A stretch of 13,152 nt of DNA from Planctomycetaceae bacterium (GTDB lineage Bacteria > Planctomycetota > Planctomycetia > Planctomycetales > Planctomycetaceae), in contig WFOZ01001069.1 of NCBI GenBank assembly GCA_015487825.1, forward strand, positions 1 through 13,152. Direction: 5' to 3'. The notes beneath the pieces are model-generated. The model saw nothing but the letters and a program-made list of their open reading frames with translations, searched no databases and was not told where the DNA came from. Numbering within the stretch: position 1 is the stretch's first letter; each line of letters opens with the position of its first letter. Made by a program: the position numbers and the translations under genes. Shown here piece after piece: positions 6,508 through 13,152 of this stretch.

Positions 6508-7044
6508 ATGCGAAAAGCTTTTGTGGTTATGACGGGACGTCATAAGGGAAAAACTCTCGCACTGGCGAAAGAGTGTGTCGTGATCGGCCGCGACCCGGAA
6601 TCTGAAATTCGTATCAATTCGACAGAAGTCAGCCGCAGACATTGCGAGCTGTATGTTCACGAAGATCATGTTCTTGTGAAGGATTTGGGGAGCAGAAACG
6701 GCACCTTTCTTAACGGGGAGGCTATTTTCTCCGAAATTAAAATGCTCCCCGGCGATACGCTGCATGTTGGGCCGATGGTTTTTGAATTAGCGGGAAAAAA
6801 GAAGCAGGTAAAAAAATCTGCCTCTGAAGAGGATGTCATCGACTGGCTTGCAGACGAAGGTCCCGCAGACGATGCGGACACGACTATTGTGACCAACAAA
6901 GAATCTGACGAGATGAAGCCTGACAAAGACGCCCCGCTTGTCCCGCGAGTTCCCGCGGTTTCAATCGAGCCGATTGAACCGGGCACCCCGGCTGCTGAAG
7001 CTGCTGATGTGATCCAGAATTTCTGGTCGGGTAAAAACGGTTGA
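6508..7044 (+). CDS. Small FHA-domain protein
   Basis: A 178-residue cytoplasmic protein. A forkhead-associated domain (about 1-95) has the phosphothreonine-binding residues in place: GRDPES (27-32), SRRH (42-45) and DLGSRNGTFLNG (59-70). A Lys patch (97-103) follows, then an acidic, low-complexity C-terminal half that includes TTIVT; a threonine in such a tail is a possible phosphorylation site for intramolecular FHA binding (inference). It probably reads a Ser/Thr-kinase signal. The start is supported by GAAGGTG about 5 nt upstream. With a 72-bp gap, same strand and no terminator seen between, it may be co-transcribed with pilT, hinting at phospho-dependent control of the motor. Confidence 0.85.
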   Translation: MRKAFVVMTGRHKGKTLALAKECVVIGRDPESEIRINSTEVSRRHCELYVHEDHVLVKDLGSRNGTFLNGEAIFSEIKMLPGDTLHVGPMVFELAGKKKQVKKSASEEDVIDWLADEGPADDADTTIVTNKESDEMKPDKDAPLVPRVPAVSIEPIEPGTPAAEAADVIQNFWSGKNG

Positions 7045-7470
7045 GCTGTCCGATTATTTCGCTGCGGTAATTACGGTTCTTTATACCATTCCGGCTACCT
7101 GAGAAGCTGTTTGCTGCATGTGCGACAATTCTGCACAGGAATTATGCGTCACCTGCTTTTCATTACCAGCATTTCCAGTTACGTTACAGCTTACACTGAA
7201 AGCGATATGTAATGTCGCATAATCAAGATCGTATTTCGTAGAATGGTGTGCTTGCACCCATTTTCGCATACCGGGTTGCATTCGATGACGGGAAAATGGC
7301 GAAACCGTGATGAGTCCGGAATTGAAATCTCGAAATGGAAACCGTCGTTGATGGGTGCAAACGCACTCTCATACGGTTTAGACATATGACAAACTAACCA
7401 GGTGGAGTACATCAGGGACAATATCAGGATTCAGGCGCGAGCAGCCGGTTTATCAGGGAAAACATTTATT
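7045..7470. other. 426-bp spacer upstream of glgC
   Basis: No gene is supported; the short frames here lack family features and ribosome-binding sites. The spacer contains the inverted-repeat pair 7246-7366. I see no clear terminator for the FHA gene and no strong glgC promoter. The glgC frame itself is open upstream to a GTG at 7402. Confidence 0.5.
7246..7366. repeat. 121-bp segment bounded by 16-bp inverted repeats
   Basis: The left arm, 7246-7261 (GTGTGCTTGCACCCAT), and the right arm, 7351-7366 (ATGGGTGCAAACGCAC), are inverse complements at 14 of 16 positions. The interior is non-coding. No target-site duplication is evident. It could be a small MITE-like element or a long leader stem ahead of glgC. 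Confidence 0.45.
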
Positions 7471-8757
7471 ATGAGTAGCACCGTAGGATTGATTCTTGGT
7501 GGAGGAAAAGGAACACGACTTTTCCCCTTAACCGAACAGCGTTCCAAACCAGCAGTTCCGCTGGCAGCCAAGTACCGGCTGATCGATATTCCTATCGCCA
7601 ACTGTATCAACAGCGACATCAGCCGAATTTATCTGCTGACTCAGTTCAACTCGGTTTCCCTGCATCGGCATATTCGACAAACCTACAATTTCGATGGTTT
7701 TCATGGCGGGTTTGTCGAAATTCTTGCTGCTCAGCAAACAATTGAAGGGACCGACTGGTATCAGGGAACCGCAGATGCAGTTCGAAAGAATCTGAGATAC
7801 GTACAACAGCCGGGAATCGAGCATGTTCTTATTCTCTCTGGTGATCAGCTTTACCGAATGGATTATCGGGATATGCTTAAAACTCATCAGGAAACAAATG
7901 CTGATGTGACCATTGCAGCGTTGCCCGTAGATCGCGAAGCAGCCAAGGGCTTTGGGGTGATGCGACTTGATGATAATGGTCGCGTTGAAGGTTTTTTGGA
8001 AAAGCCTCAAACAGATAAAGAAATTGATATGGTACGCACCGATCCGCAGTGGATGGAATCGCGAGGAATCGAAAGCAAAGGGCGCGATTGCCTGGCGAGC
8101 ATGGGAATATATCTGTTCAATCGAGATACACTGGTCGAACTTCTTTCGAATAACGACTATGAAGATTTTGGGAAAGAAGTCTTCCCGATGTCAATTCGCA
8201 CTCGTAATGTGCAGGTGCATCTATTCGATGGTTACTGGGAAGATATCGGAACCATTAAATCATTTTTCCAAACCAATCTCGACTTGGCAAAGCCGGACCC
8301 TCCGTTCGAATTCTACTGTCCGGATTCCCCCATTTACACACGACCGAGATACCTGCCTGCTTCCAAGTTTGAGGGAGCGAGTCTCAGCAAAGCTCTCATC
8401 GCCGATGGATGCGTGATTGGCGAAGGAACAACCATTGAAAACAGTGTGATTGGTTTGCGATGCAGGATCGGGAAAAATGTGACGATCCGAAATTCAATTA
8501 TTATGGGATCTGATTTTTACGAATCGACTCCGGGCAGTTCCGATTCGCCTCGCACTGATATCGGTATCGGCGATGGTTGTGTGGTAGAAAATGCGATTAT
8601 CGACAAGAACAGCAGACTAGGAAACGGAGCCATCGTCTCCCCCGGTTCGCTCACCGAAGCTGATTTGAAATCACCTGATCTCTATGTCAGAGACGGCATT
8701 CTGGTCACTCCCAAGAATACTATTATCCCTGCCGGATGGAAAATCGATCAGGAGTAA
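7471..8757 (+). CDS. glgC: Glucose-1-phosphate adenylyltransferase (ADP-glucose pyrophosphorylase)
   Basis: GlgC makes ADP-glucose from ATP and glucose-1-phosphate, the committed step of bacterial glycogen synthesis. The 428-residue protein has the nucleotidyltransferase domain with GGGKGTRLFPLT (10-21), KPAVPLAAKYRLIDIP, YQGTADAV, SGDQLYRMDY and FLEKP, followed by a left-handed beta-helix domain with hexapeptide repeats (about 300-415). The blocks NCINSD and LTQFNSVSLHRH and the C-terminal RDGILVTPKNTIIPAG are closer to plant and cyanobacterial enzymes than to E. coli, so allosteric control may follow that type (inference). The ATG at 7471 is chosen because the family starts just before the GGGKGTRL block; the frame is open to GTG at 7402, but the extra 23 residues are not family-like. 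No other glycogen gene is adjacent. It converges on fabI with a 19-bp gap and no terminator between. Confidence 0.95.
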   Translation: MSSTVGLILGGGKGTRLFPLTEQRSKPAVPLAAKYRLIDIPIANCINSDISRIYLLTQFNSVSLHRHIRQTYNFDGFHGGFVEILAAQQTIEGTDWYQGTADAVRKNLRYVQQPGIEHVLILSGDQLYRMDYRDMLKTHQETNADVTIAALPVDREAAKGFGVMRLDDNGRVEGFLEKPQTDKEIDMVRTDPQWMESRGIESKGRDCLASMGIYLFNRDTLVELLSNNDYEDFGKEVFPMSIRTRNVQVHLFDGYWEDIGTIKSFFQTNLDLAKPDPPFEFYCPDSPIYTRPRYLPASKFEGASLSKALIADGCVIGEGTTIENSVIGLRCRIGKNVTIRNSIIMGSDFYESTPGSSDSPRTDIGIGDGCVVENAIIDKNSRLGNGAIVSPGSLTEADLKSPDLYVRDGILVTPKNTIIPAGWKIDQE

Positions 8758-8776
8758 ATAGAGGGTTCAGGCTGGG

Positions 8777-9577
8777 CTACGGCTGGTCTTCCCGAATAAT
8801 TTCTTCATCGAAATAGTTGATTTCCATTCCCGCATCGATGACGATGCCTTGCGCATTGATTCCCGATGATCGCGGACTAAGCAGGAAAGCAATCGTGTTG
8901 GCGACTTCTTCAGTCTGCACGGCTTGTTTTCTGAGTGTCGCTTTTTCTGCGTGCAGGTAGCTATCGATATATCCCGGAATCCCGGCTGAAGCGGATGTTT
9001 TTAACAGACCGGGATTGACTGCATTAAAACGGACATTCGAGAATTTTGAAAATGTTTTCGCCAGAAAACAGACCGAAGAATCGAGAGCCGCCTTGACCGG
9101 GGCCATGTACCCGTAATTCTCAGCAGCCATACGTGTTGTTGATATGGAAACCGTAACGACAGACCCTTCAGTTTTATCCAGCAGTTCCTGAAATGAATTT
9201 GCCAGTGCAATCAGCGAATAACAGGAGATATTCACGCTCTGCAAAAAAGCATCGCGGGGAGTTTCATGAAACGGAAGCCAACCTGCGGAAAAATCTGCAA
9301 AGGCAACCGAATGCAGAATTCCATGCAGCGAATCGTATTGCTGGCTGACCTGCTGTTTAAGGCGATCGATTTCTGCCTGATGTTCGACATCACAAACAAA
9401 AACCGTTCGATCCCCCAGTAATTTTGCAAGCGATTCCTTTCGCTGCTCAGAGCGTACCGAATAAATAACATTCGCTCCCGCTTCCTCCAGTAATCGAGCC
9501 GTGTGCCAGGCAACACTTTTTCGATTTGCAACACCTGTCACCAGAATGTTTTTTCCCGCCAGTTGTAAATAATCCAC
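8777..9577 (-). CDS. fabI: Enoyl-[acyl-carrier-protein] reductase, FabI-like
   Basis: FabI uses NAD(P)H to reduce trans-2-enoyl-ACP in the last step of each fatty-acid elongation cycle. The 266-residue protein is a short-chain dehydrogenase of FabI type: [17 protein letters not shown] (8-24, cofactor loop), CDV (62-64), LHSVAFA (88-94), SCYSLIALA (118-126), Y155-x6-K162 as the catalytic pair, and [16 protein letters not shown] (188-203). By hand alignment to E. coli FabI, Tyr155 matches Tyr156, Lys162 matches Lys163, but the second conserved tyrosine (Tyr146) is Ile145 here. The local string VSISTTRM resembles FabL at this point, whereas the rest is FabI-like. The start is GTG with a GAGAG upstream; an in-frame TGA four codons upstream excludes a longer version. 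An alternative is a divergent paralogue with another substrate. Confidence 0.85.
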   Translation of the reverse strand: MDYLQLAGKNILVTGVANRKSVAWHTARLLEEAGANVIYSVRSEQRKESLAKLLGDRTVFVCDVEHQAEIDRLKQQVSQQYDSLHGILHSVAFADFSAGWLPFHETPRDAFLQSVNISCYSLIALANSFQELLDKTEGSVVTVSISTTRMAAENYGYMAPVKAALDSSVCFLAKTFSKFSNVRFNAVNPGLLKTSASAGIPGYIDSYLHAEKATLRKQAVQTEEVANTIAFLLSPRSSGINAQGIVIDAGMEINYFDEEIIREDQP

Positions 9578-9685
9578 TACTCTCTTTCACTTTCATTACG
9601 CGTAGAATGGTGTACCTTCGATTGGAGTTCACGCTGTTAAGGAATAGTCCTGAAATAACTTCCCTATTTCAATGGATTCAATTTG

Positions 9686-9749
9686 TAAGGTGCGTTGTGA
9701 CGCACCCTTTTCACCACAGGAACAGGCTGGTGCGTCACGACGCCACTAC
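9686..9749. repeat. 64-bp element of two facing palindromes (GGTGCGT...ACGCACC)
   Basis: The first palindrome is GGTGCGT-TGTG-ACGCACC (9689-9706, perfect). The second, 9729-9746, is GGTGCGT-CACG-ACGCCAC, nearly perfect. The two ends, about 9686-9706 and 9729-9749, are also inverse complements of each other, sharing GTGACGCACC. This is the organisation of REP/BIME-like or MITE-like dispersed elements. Confidence 0.6.
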
Positions 9750-9805
9750 GATAAACCGGGAACTTATTTCGGGACTGCTTCTAACTGGGCAGTGCCAGGT
9801 TCAAC

Positions 9806-9858
9806 GCGTTCCCAAGCTCCTGCTTGGGAACGCACGGCTGGGAAGGTTCTCCTTCCCA
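9806..9858. repeat. Double palindrome, GCGTTCCCAAGC and TGGGAAGG hairpins
   Basis: GCGTTCCCAAGC-TCCT-GCTTGGGAACGC (9806-9833) has perfect 12-bp arms. It is followed by TGGGAAGG-TTCT-CCTTCCCA (9839-9858) with perfect 8-bp arms. The pair forms two adjacent strong hairpins, as in extragenic palindromic repeats. Confidence 0.65.
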
Positions 9859-9921
9859 CGAGTTTTCGATCGTTTTAGATGATTTTTAGTTCCGGCGTGA
9901 AGCAGGAGTTTCAGTCCCTTG

Positions 9922-9947
9922 CGTTCCCAAGGTAGACCTTGGGAACG
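9922..9947. repeat. Palindrome CGTTCCCAAGG-N4-CCTTGGGAACG
   Basis: It has perfect 11-bp arms (9922-9932 and 9937-9947). It shares the arm CGTTCCCAAG with the palindrome at 9806-9833, so the two are related copies of one repeat family about 110 bp apart. Confidence 0.6.
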
Positions 9948-10005
9948 AGGAAAGATTGTGTGAAAGTCAGCTGAGTATTCATACTTTTCAAATAACAATC
10001 TGTCG

Positions 10006-10022
10006 CCTGGCACAGCCTGGGC
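10006..10022. repeat. Solitary copy of the GGCACAGCCTG repeat core
   Basis: CCTGGCACAGCCTGGGC contains the same 11-base core found at both ends of the inverted-repeat element at 2139-2272. Only one half is present here. Confidence 0.4.
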
Positions 10023-10062
10023 TGCATCCTGAGCCATCCAGCGTTGATATTTACGGGGTAAA

Positions 10063-11013
10063 TCATTTCTTCCGTGCGGAAAGAAATTGCTTGTAGTGTT
10101 CAACGACTTTCCCCTGTTTTTCATCTCCCCGATGAATATAAGCTGCATACCGCAGTTTGAGGGATTTCCCGGGTTTCAATGTTACCGGGGCAGCTTTCTG
10201 CTTTCCGTTACTGTATTTTTTTTCTCCAAACGGATTGATGGAAAACAAGCCGTATCCGCGCACATGGTACCGGGAAGGTCGAAAATTATTCGGATCATCA
10301 AATAACGCGACTCCTACAGTATCGCCCCCGACTTCGCCATGATAATCGATCCAGGCGGTCGGTTTGCCCCAGCATTCTTTTTCGCCCTTGAGACCATCTG
10401 CATTAATGATGCGACCACCGGAAAGTCCTCGCATTTCATAATTTAGACGAATCGCAAAAAGCCCTTCTTTAGTATCACCAAAGGTGACAGGCTGATCCTG
10501 AGCAACCAGCGTCATTTCGCAAATGATCATACGATCCGGCGTGAATGTAAAATCGACTTTATTTTTCAGAATTGGTTTACCATTGTTATCAAGCCAGGAA
10601 TTAGTGACATGAAGTGTTGCGTTGTCGCCGTTTGTCGTAACAGTAACATCTTCCGCTGTCATACGATTTGCTTCATGCCAGTAGTTCAGCATTTCTTTAT
10701 TGATGCTGTCGATCGCAATCCAAAGCCCTTTATGGTGGAAATGGTCGAGGCCTTTTTTACTACTTCTGCCCTGCTCCTGTTTACTGAAGACCTCTTTACG
10801 GACAACCAGTTTTTTTCCGGGAGCATACAACGGATGAAAATAAGGCTTCATCAATTTCGGTGAAAAATGGTAAGTCGTAAAAGCTTCGCCATCAATAGTG
10901 ACATTTGCTTTATGACCATCCACTTTAATTTGCACACGCCCAGCTGAGGCAGATTGAATTGAAAGTAACACCAGGCAAACTGCCAGCAGTATATGAATTG
11001 TTCGCTTCATCAT
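10063..11013 (-). CDS. Secreted DUF6807 family protein (Pfam 'PmoA' family, function unknown)
   Basis: A 316-residue protein with a Sec signal peptide (KR, hydrophobic core about 7-20, SASA cleavage near 24). The mature part has the family's marks: YFHPLYAPGKKLVV (58-71), LDHFHHKGLW (89-98, a His-rich block), DTKEGLFAIRL (180-190), WIDYHG (221-226) and YHVRGYGLFSINPFG (249-263). Despite the database nickname this family is not the methane monooxygenase subunit. Members are common in planctomycetes and related bacteria near carbohydrate genes, and the conserved His/Asp suggest an enzyme or sugar/metal binder (inference). The gene starts ATGATG; GGAG lies 3 nt before the first and 6 nt before the second ATG, so 11010 may be the true start. 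It lies 112 bp after the PEPCK-like gene on the same strand. A GGGG-AAA-CCCC stem-loop (11037-11070) sits in the gap. Confidence 0.85.
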   Translation of the reverse strand: MMKRTIHILLAVCLVLLSIQSASAGRVQIKVDGHKANVTIDGEAFTTYHFSPKLMKPYFHPLYAPGKKLVVRKEVFSKQEQGRSSKKGLDHFHHKGLWIAIDSINKEMLNYWHEANRMTAEDVTVTTNGDNATLHVTNSWLDNNGKPILKNKVDFTFTPDRMIICEMTLVAQDQPVTFGDTKEGLFAIRLNYEMRGLSGGRIINADGLKGEKECWGKPTAWIDYHGEVGGDTVGVALFDDPNNFRPSRYHVRGYGLFSINPFGEKKYSNGKQKAAPVTLKPGKSLKLRYAAYIHRGDEKQGKVVEHYKQFLSARKK

Positions 11014-11125
11014 GTTCTCCAGAGTTATTTCAGGTTGGCTATTATTCAGGGGAAACCCCGGGATTCAGCCTAACTGATTTTCACCATAAATTCCAATCTC
11101 TCAGAAGTGAAAAGGGAGAGAGATG

Positions 11126-13152
11126 TTATTTTCGGGGTTGCAGGCCAATTGTGCCAACCAGATCATTCATATAGTTATCCGACTGAATCTCTAGAATCTG
11201 TTTTTCGATCCATTGGCGTTTCTCGCCCAAGCCGAGTCTTACCGCCTCCTGTTCGCTGTTTGGAAGCGTTGTCCAGTGATCGAGATAAGCCAGATGTTTT
11301 TGCATCAGTTCCAGCTCAGCATCGCGTTTTGCCTGCAACCGCTGATGATACCAGTCACTTTCCAGCAGATTTTCCTTTGTGAACATCTGCCTGATTTCCG
11401 GATGCAGGGCGTCTCGCCCGTTATCGCTCCCATTAGCCATTATATTGATCAACGCCTGGAGCGGCGGGCAGAGATCGTCATAGGTTCCATCTTCGAGATA
11501 CTGCAACGCCACTTTTTTGTGAGCCGCACAAATATACTGAATCCCGTCATAAAACGCTGCTTCGTCCTGCGTTTCCGGTTGAAGCATTTCTTCATCAAAA
11601 ACACTCAAAGGATGATCGAAAACTCTGCCGAAATAATTGCGAATAAATTTCTTAGTAATTCGATAACCTAACCGGGAAACCAAAACAGGCTTCCCTTCAT
11701 AATCCCGATCTTCCATCTTTTCGAGACTTCCTTCTTTGAAAAGATAGTCGGGATCACGTTCGTGGGGTTCCAGCCTGCACCAGATTTCCGGAACGAGCAA
11801 ACTGATATCATGATCTACCTGGACATCCGGGCCGATATGCCCGGCTGAAGTTGAGAAAACTTTCAGATCTGTCAGCAGATAACTGACCAAAGCGGCGTTG
11901 AGATCGGCCGCAGATTGCAGCGCATTAAACGGCCCTTTTGTCAACGCACCTTCCGAACCAAATCCGGTTGTTGAAGGACTTTTCCCGGTCAGCGAGCAGA
12001 TAAAATCCATAAACAGTTCAGGAAGTTCCTGATAATGAATCGGATTGTAGACAGCCAGCGAAGGAATCCCTGCTTTTTTATCAGGCGGGTTATTACGACG
12101 CCCCATCAAAACCGAATGCACCGGAATATTTAACGGTTCATCAAACGGAATTTTGCGAGACAGTCTCATTGCACGTTCTGAAACGTATCTGGCAAACGGC
12201 TTGACAACATCGGGACGAGCCTGAAGATATCGGGGATTTTTCGTCGGTTTTCCATCAATTTTACGCGGGTTGGCTGAACAGGCAACATATTGACTCTGCT
12301 CATCAGCCAGCATCGAACGTAACATATCCTGCATCGGCTGGCTGAAGGCATCAAAATCTGCCACATATTCTGCCATCCGTTTGATATCGTCTTTGGTCAG
12401 TGGTTCGAAGTTGGAAATGAAATTAGCTGGCCCTGCCAGATCAGCTTCCGCCTGTTTGTCGAAGCCCCGATGAATCGCCTCATCAGGTCGCTGAAACAGT
12501 CGATACTCACAATTAATAACAAACTTGACACTTCCTTTATTTTCAGAATCAGTCAAATGAGAAACCTGCCCGGCAGGAATCACTCTCGATGCAGAGATAT
12601 CATCTTCGGTCTGAATTTTAACCGCTGCAGAGAAATCCTGACGTAATTTGAAAGTCCGCCATTTGCGAGGTCCAATAAAACCGACTCGCAGATAGGTCCC
12701 TACCAGATGCCGCTCATGAAATTTCAACTCATGCCCCGGCTCTCCATTGACAATATCAACGCCAAATTTCTGTTGCCAGTTGTCGTCCCAGTTCTCCTCT
12801 TCAAATCGCTTGATGATAAACAGCATCGATAGCAGATATCCGGGAATTGATTCCAGCCAGTCGTTGTATTCATCGCTGTAATCAGCTGAAGGATTAAGCA
12901 GCTTAATCACCGACCCCAAAGACCGCTGTCCCCCAAAAATAGGACGGGACTTCGGTTGTGCCCCGTAATCGGGAGCGTCTTTATAATCTTTTCTCCACCG
13001 AAGATGATAATCATTCTTGTTAATAATCTTTTCAATACGGGCAAAGTCCTCTTCCAGGTGAGAAACGAAAAGCGGACCGTAGTGCATGTAATCGACAAGC
13101 GATTTACTGATTTCACTTTTCCCGCCACCGCTTACCGTGCATGGTTTATGGC
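11126..13152 (-). CDS. C-terminal 674 residues of a large enzyme, probable PPi-type phosphoenolpyruvate carboxykinase; 5' end outside window
   Basis: The frame is open to the window edge, so the ATG at 13087 is internal. The first visible residues are [17 protein letters not shown], a glycine-rich P-loop-like motif. Further blocks are [55 protein letters not shown] and [15 protein letters not shown], then a long region with [16 protein letters not shown] and [25 protein letters not shown]. From memory these fit the about 1,100-1,200-residue PPi-type PEPCKs of Entamoeba and propionibacteria. Those enzymes interconvert oxaloacetate plus pyrophosphate with phosphoenolpyruvate, phosphate and CO2, and are barely similar to ATP- or GTP-PEPCK. 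I could not run a search, so the product name is tentative; that it is a real conserved cytoplasmic protein is not in doubt. No membrane segment or signal is visible. The stop at 11126 is followed by the DUF6807 gene. Confidence 0.6.
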   Translation of the reverse strand, partial: HKPCTVSGGGKSEISKSLVDYMHYGPLFVSHLEEDFARIEKIINKNDYHLRWRKDYKDAPDYGAQPKSRPIFGGQRSLGSVIKLLNPSADYSDEYNDWLESIPGYLLSMLFIIKRFEEENWDDNWQQKFGVDIVNGEPGHELKFHERHLVGTYLRVGFIGPRKWRTFKLRQDFSAAVKIQTEDDISASRVIPAGQVSHLTDSENKGSVKFVINCEYRLFQRPDEAIHRGFDKQAEADLAGPANFISNFEPLTKDDIKRMAEYVADFDAFSQPMQDMLRSMLADEQSQYVACSANPRKIDGKPTKNPRYLQARPDVVKPFARYVSERAMRLSRKIPFDEPLNIPVHSVLMGRRNNPPDKKAGIPSLAVYNPIHYQELPELFMDFICSLTGKSPSTTGFGSEGALTKGPFNALQSAADLNAALVSYLLTDLKVFSTSAGHIGPDVQVDHDISLLVPEIWCRLEPHERDPDYLFKEGSLEKMEDRDYEGKPVLVSRLGYRITKKFIRNYFGRVFDHPLSVFDEEMLQPETQDEAAFYDGIQYICAAHKKVALQYLEDGTYDDLCPPLQALINIMANGSDNGRDALHPEIRQMFTKENLLESDWYHQRLQAKRDAELELMQKHLAYLDHWTTLPNSEQEAVRLGLGEKRQWIEKQILEIQSDNYMNDLVGTIGLQPRK

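Larger units (their letters stand above)
9578..10062. other. 485-bp repeat-rich spacer upstream of fabI
   Basis: No gene is supported. The stretch is dominated by palindromes (9686-9749, 9806-9858, 9922-9947) and a repeat core at 10006-10022. It must also contain the fabI promoter, which I could not place. Confidence 0.55.

Noticed and set aside
7081..7281. 66-codon minus-strand frame in the glgC upstream spacer
   Set aside because: No ribosome-binding site, no family pattern, and it overlaps one arm of an inverted repeat.
7237..9613. Shared 13-mer CGTAGAATGGTGT at 7237-7249 and 9601-9613
   Set aside because: One exact 13-base match is about what chance gives in a 13-kb window, and the flanks do not match.
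9801..10148. 115-codon minus-strand frame upstream of fabI
   Set aside because: Much of it consists of the palindromic repeats, and it overlaps the end of the DUF6807 gene in another frame.
10063..11013. Reading the DUF6807 protein as a methane monooxygenase subunit because of the PmoA family label
   Set aside because: It is a soluble secreted protein with one signal peptide and none of the membrane helices of the real PmoA; the label is a database nickname.

Overview
The window looks like chromosomal DNA of a planctomycete (phylum Planctomycetota). This is inferred from the gene families: a membrane-anchored proline-linked vWA protein, a secreted DUF6807 protein, a plant/cyanobacterial-type GlgC, a FabI with a lineage-like active-site segment, sparse operons with long AT-rich spacers, and families of short palindromic intergenic repeats. 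I have no database match behind the placement. No phage, transposase, CRISPR, tRNA or rRNA gene is visible.

Layout. Positions 1-4846 are read on the minus strand. In transcription order: a BioF2/GNAT-like acyltransferase (4846-3635), an exported cyclophilin-type peptidyl-prolyl isomerase (3332-2715), an apparently independent structured RNA of about 190 nt with its own promoter and a UUCG-loop terminator (about 2584-2393; a 6S RNA-like fold), then a tight two-gene unit of a vWA protein (2101-1130) and lspA (1126 to beyond base 1). The lspA frame does not stop after the signal peptidase II domain. It runs on through a fifth membrane segment into at least 160 more residues and leaves the window.

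Positions 5290-8757 are on the plus strand: a PilT-type retraction ATPase, a small FHA-domain protein that may be co-transcribed with it, and glgC (ADP-glucose pyrophosphorylase). glgC converges on a minus-strand fabI (9577-8777). A 485-bp spacer upstream of fabI is packed with palindromic repeats. Further right on the minus strand lie a secreted DUF6807 protein (11013-10063) and the C-terminal 674 residues of a very large enzyme that I tentatively identify as PPi-type phosphoenolpyruvate carboxykinase (13152-11126, start outside the window).

Most genes are housekeeping and unrelated to each other: glycogen precursor synthesis, fatty-acid elongation, protein folding, lipoprotein processing, central carbon metabolism. 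The main points for follow-up are the LspA fusion, the unannotated RNA gene, the replacement of the second active-site tyrosine in FabI, the PPi-PEPCK candidate, and several inverted-repeat elements. I did not see a defence-type or otherwise clearly new multi-gene system.
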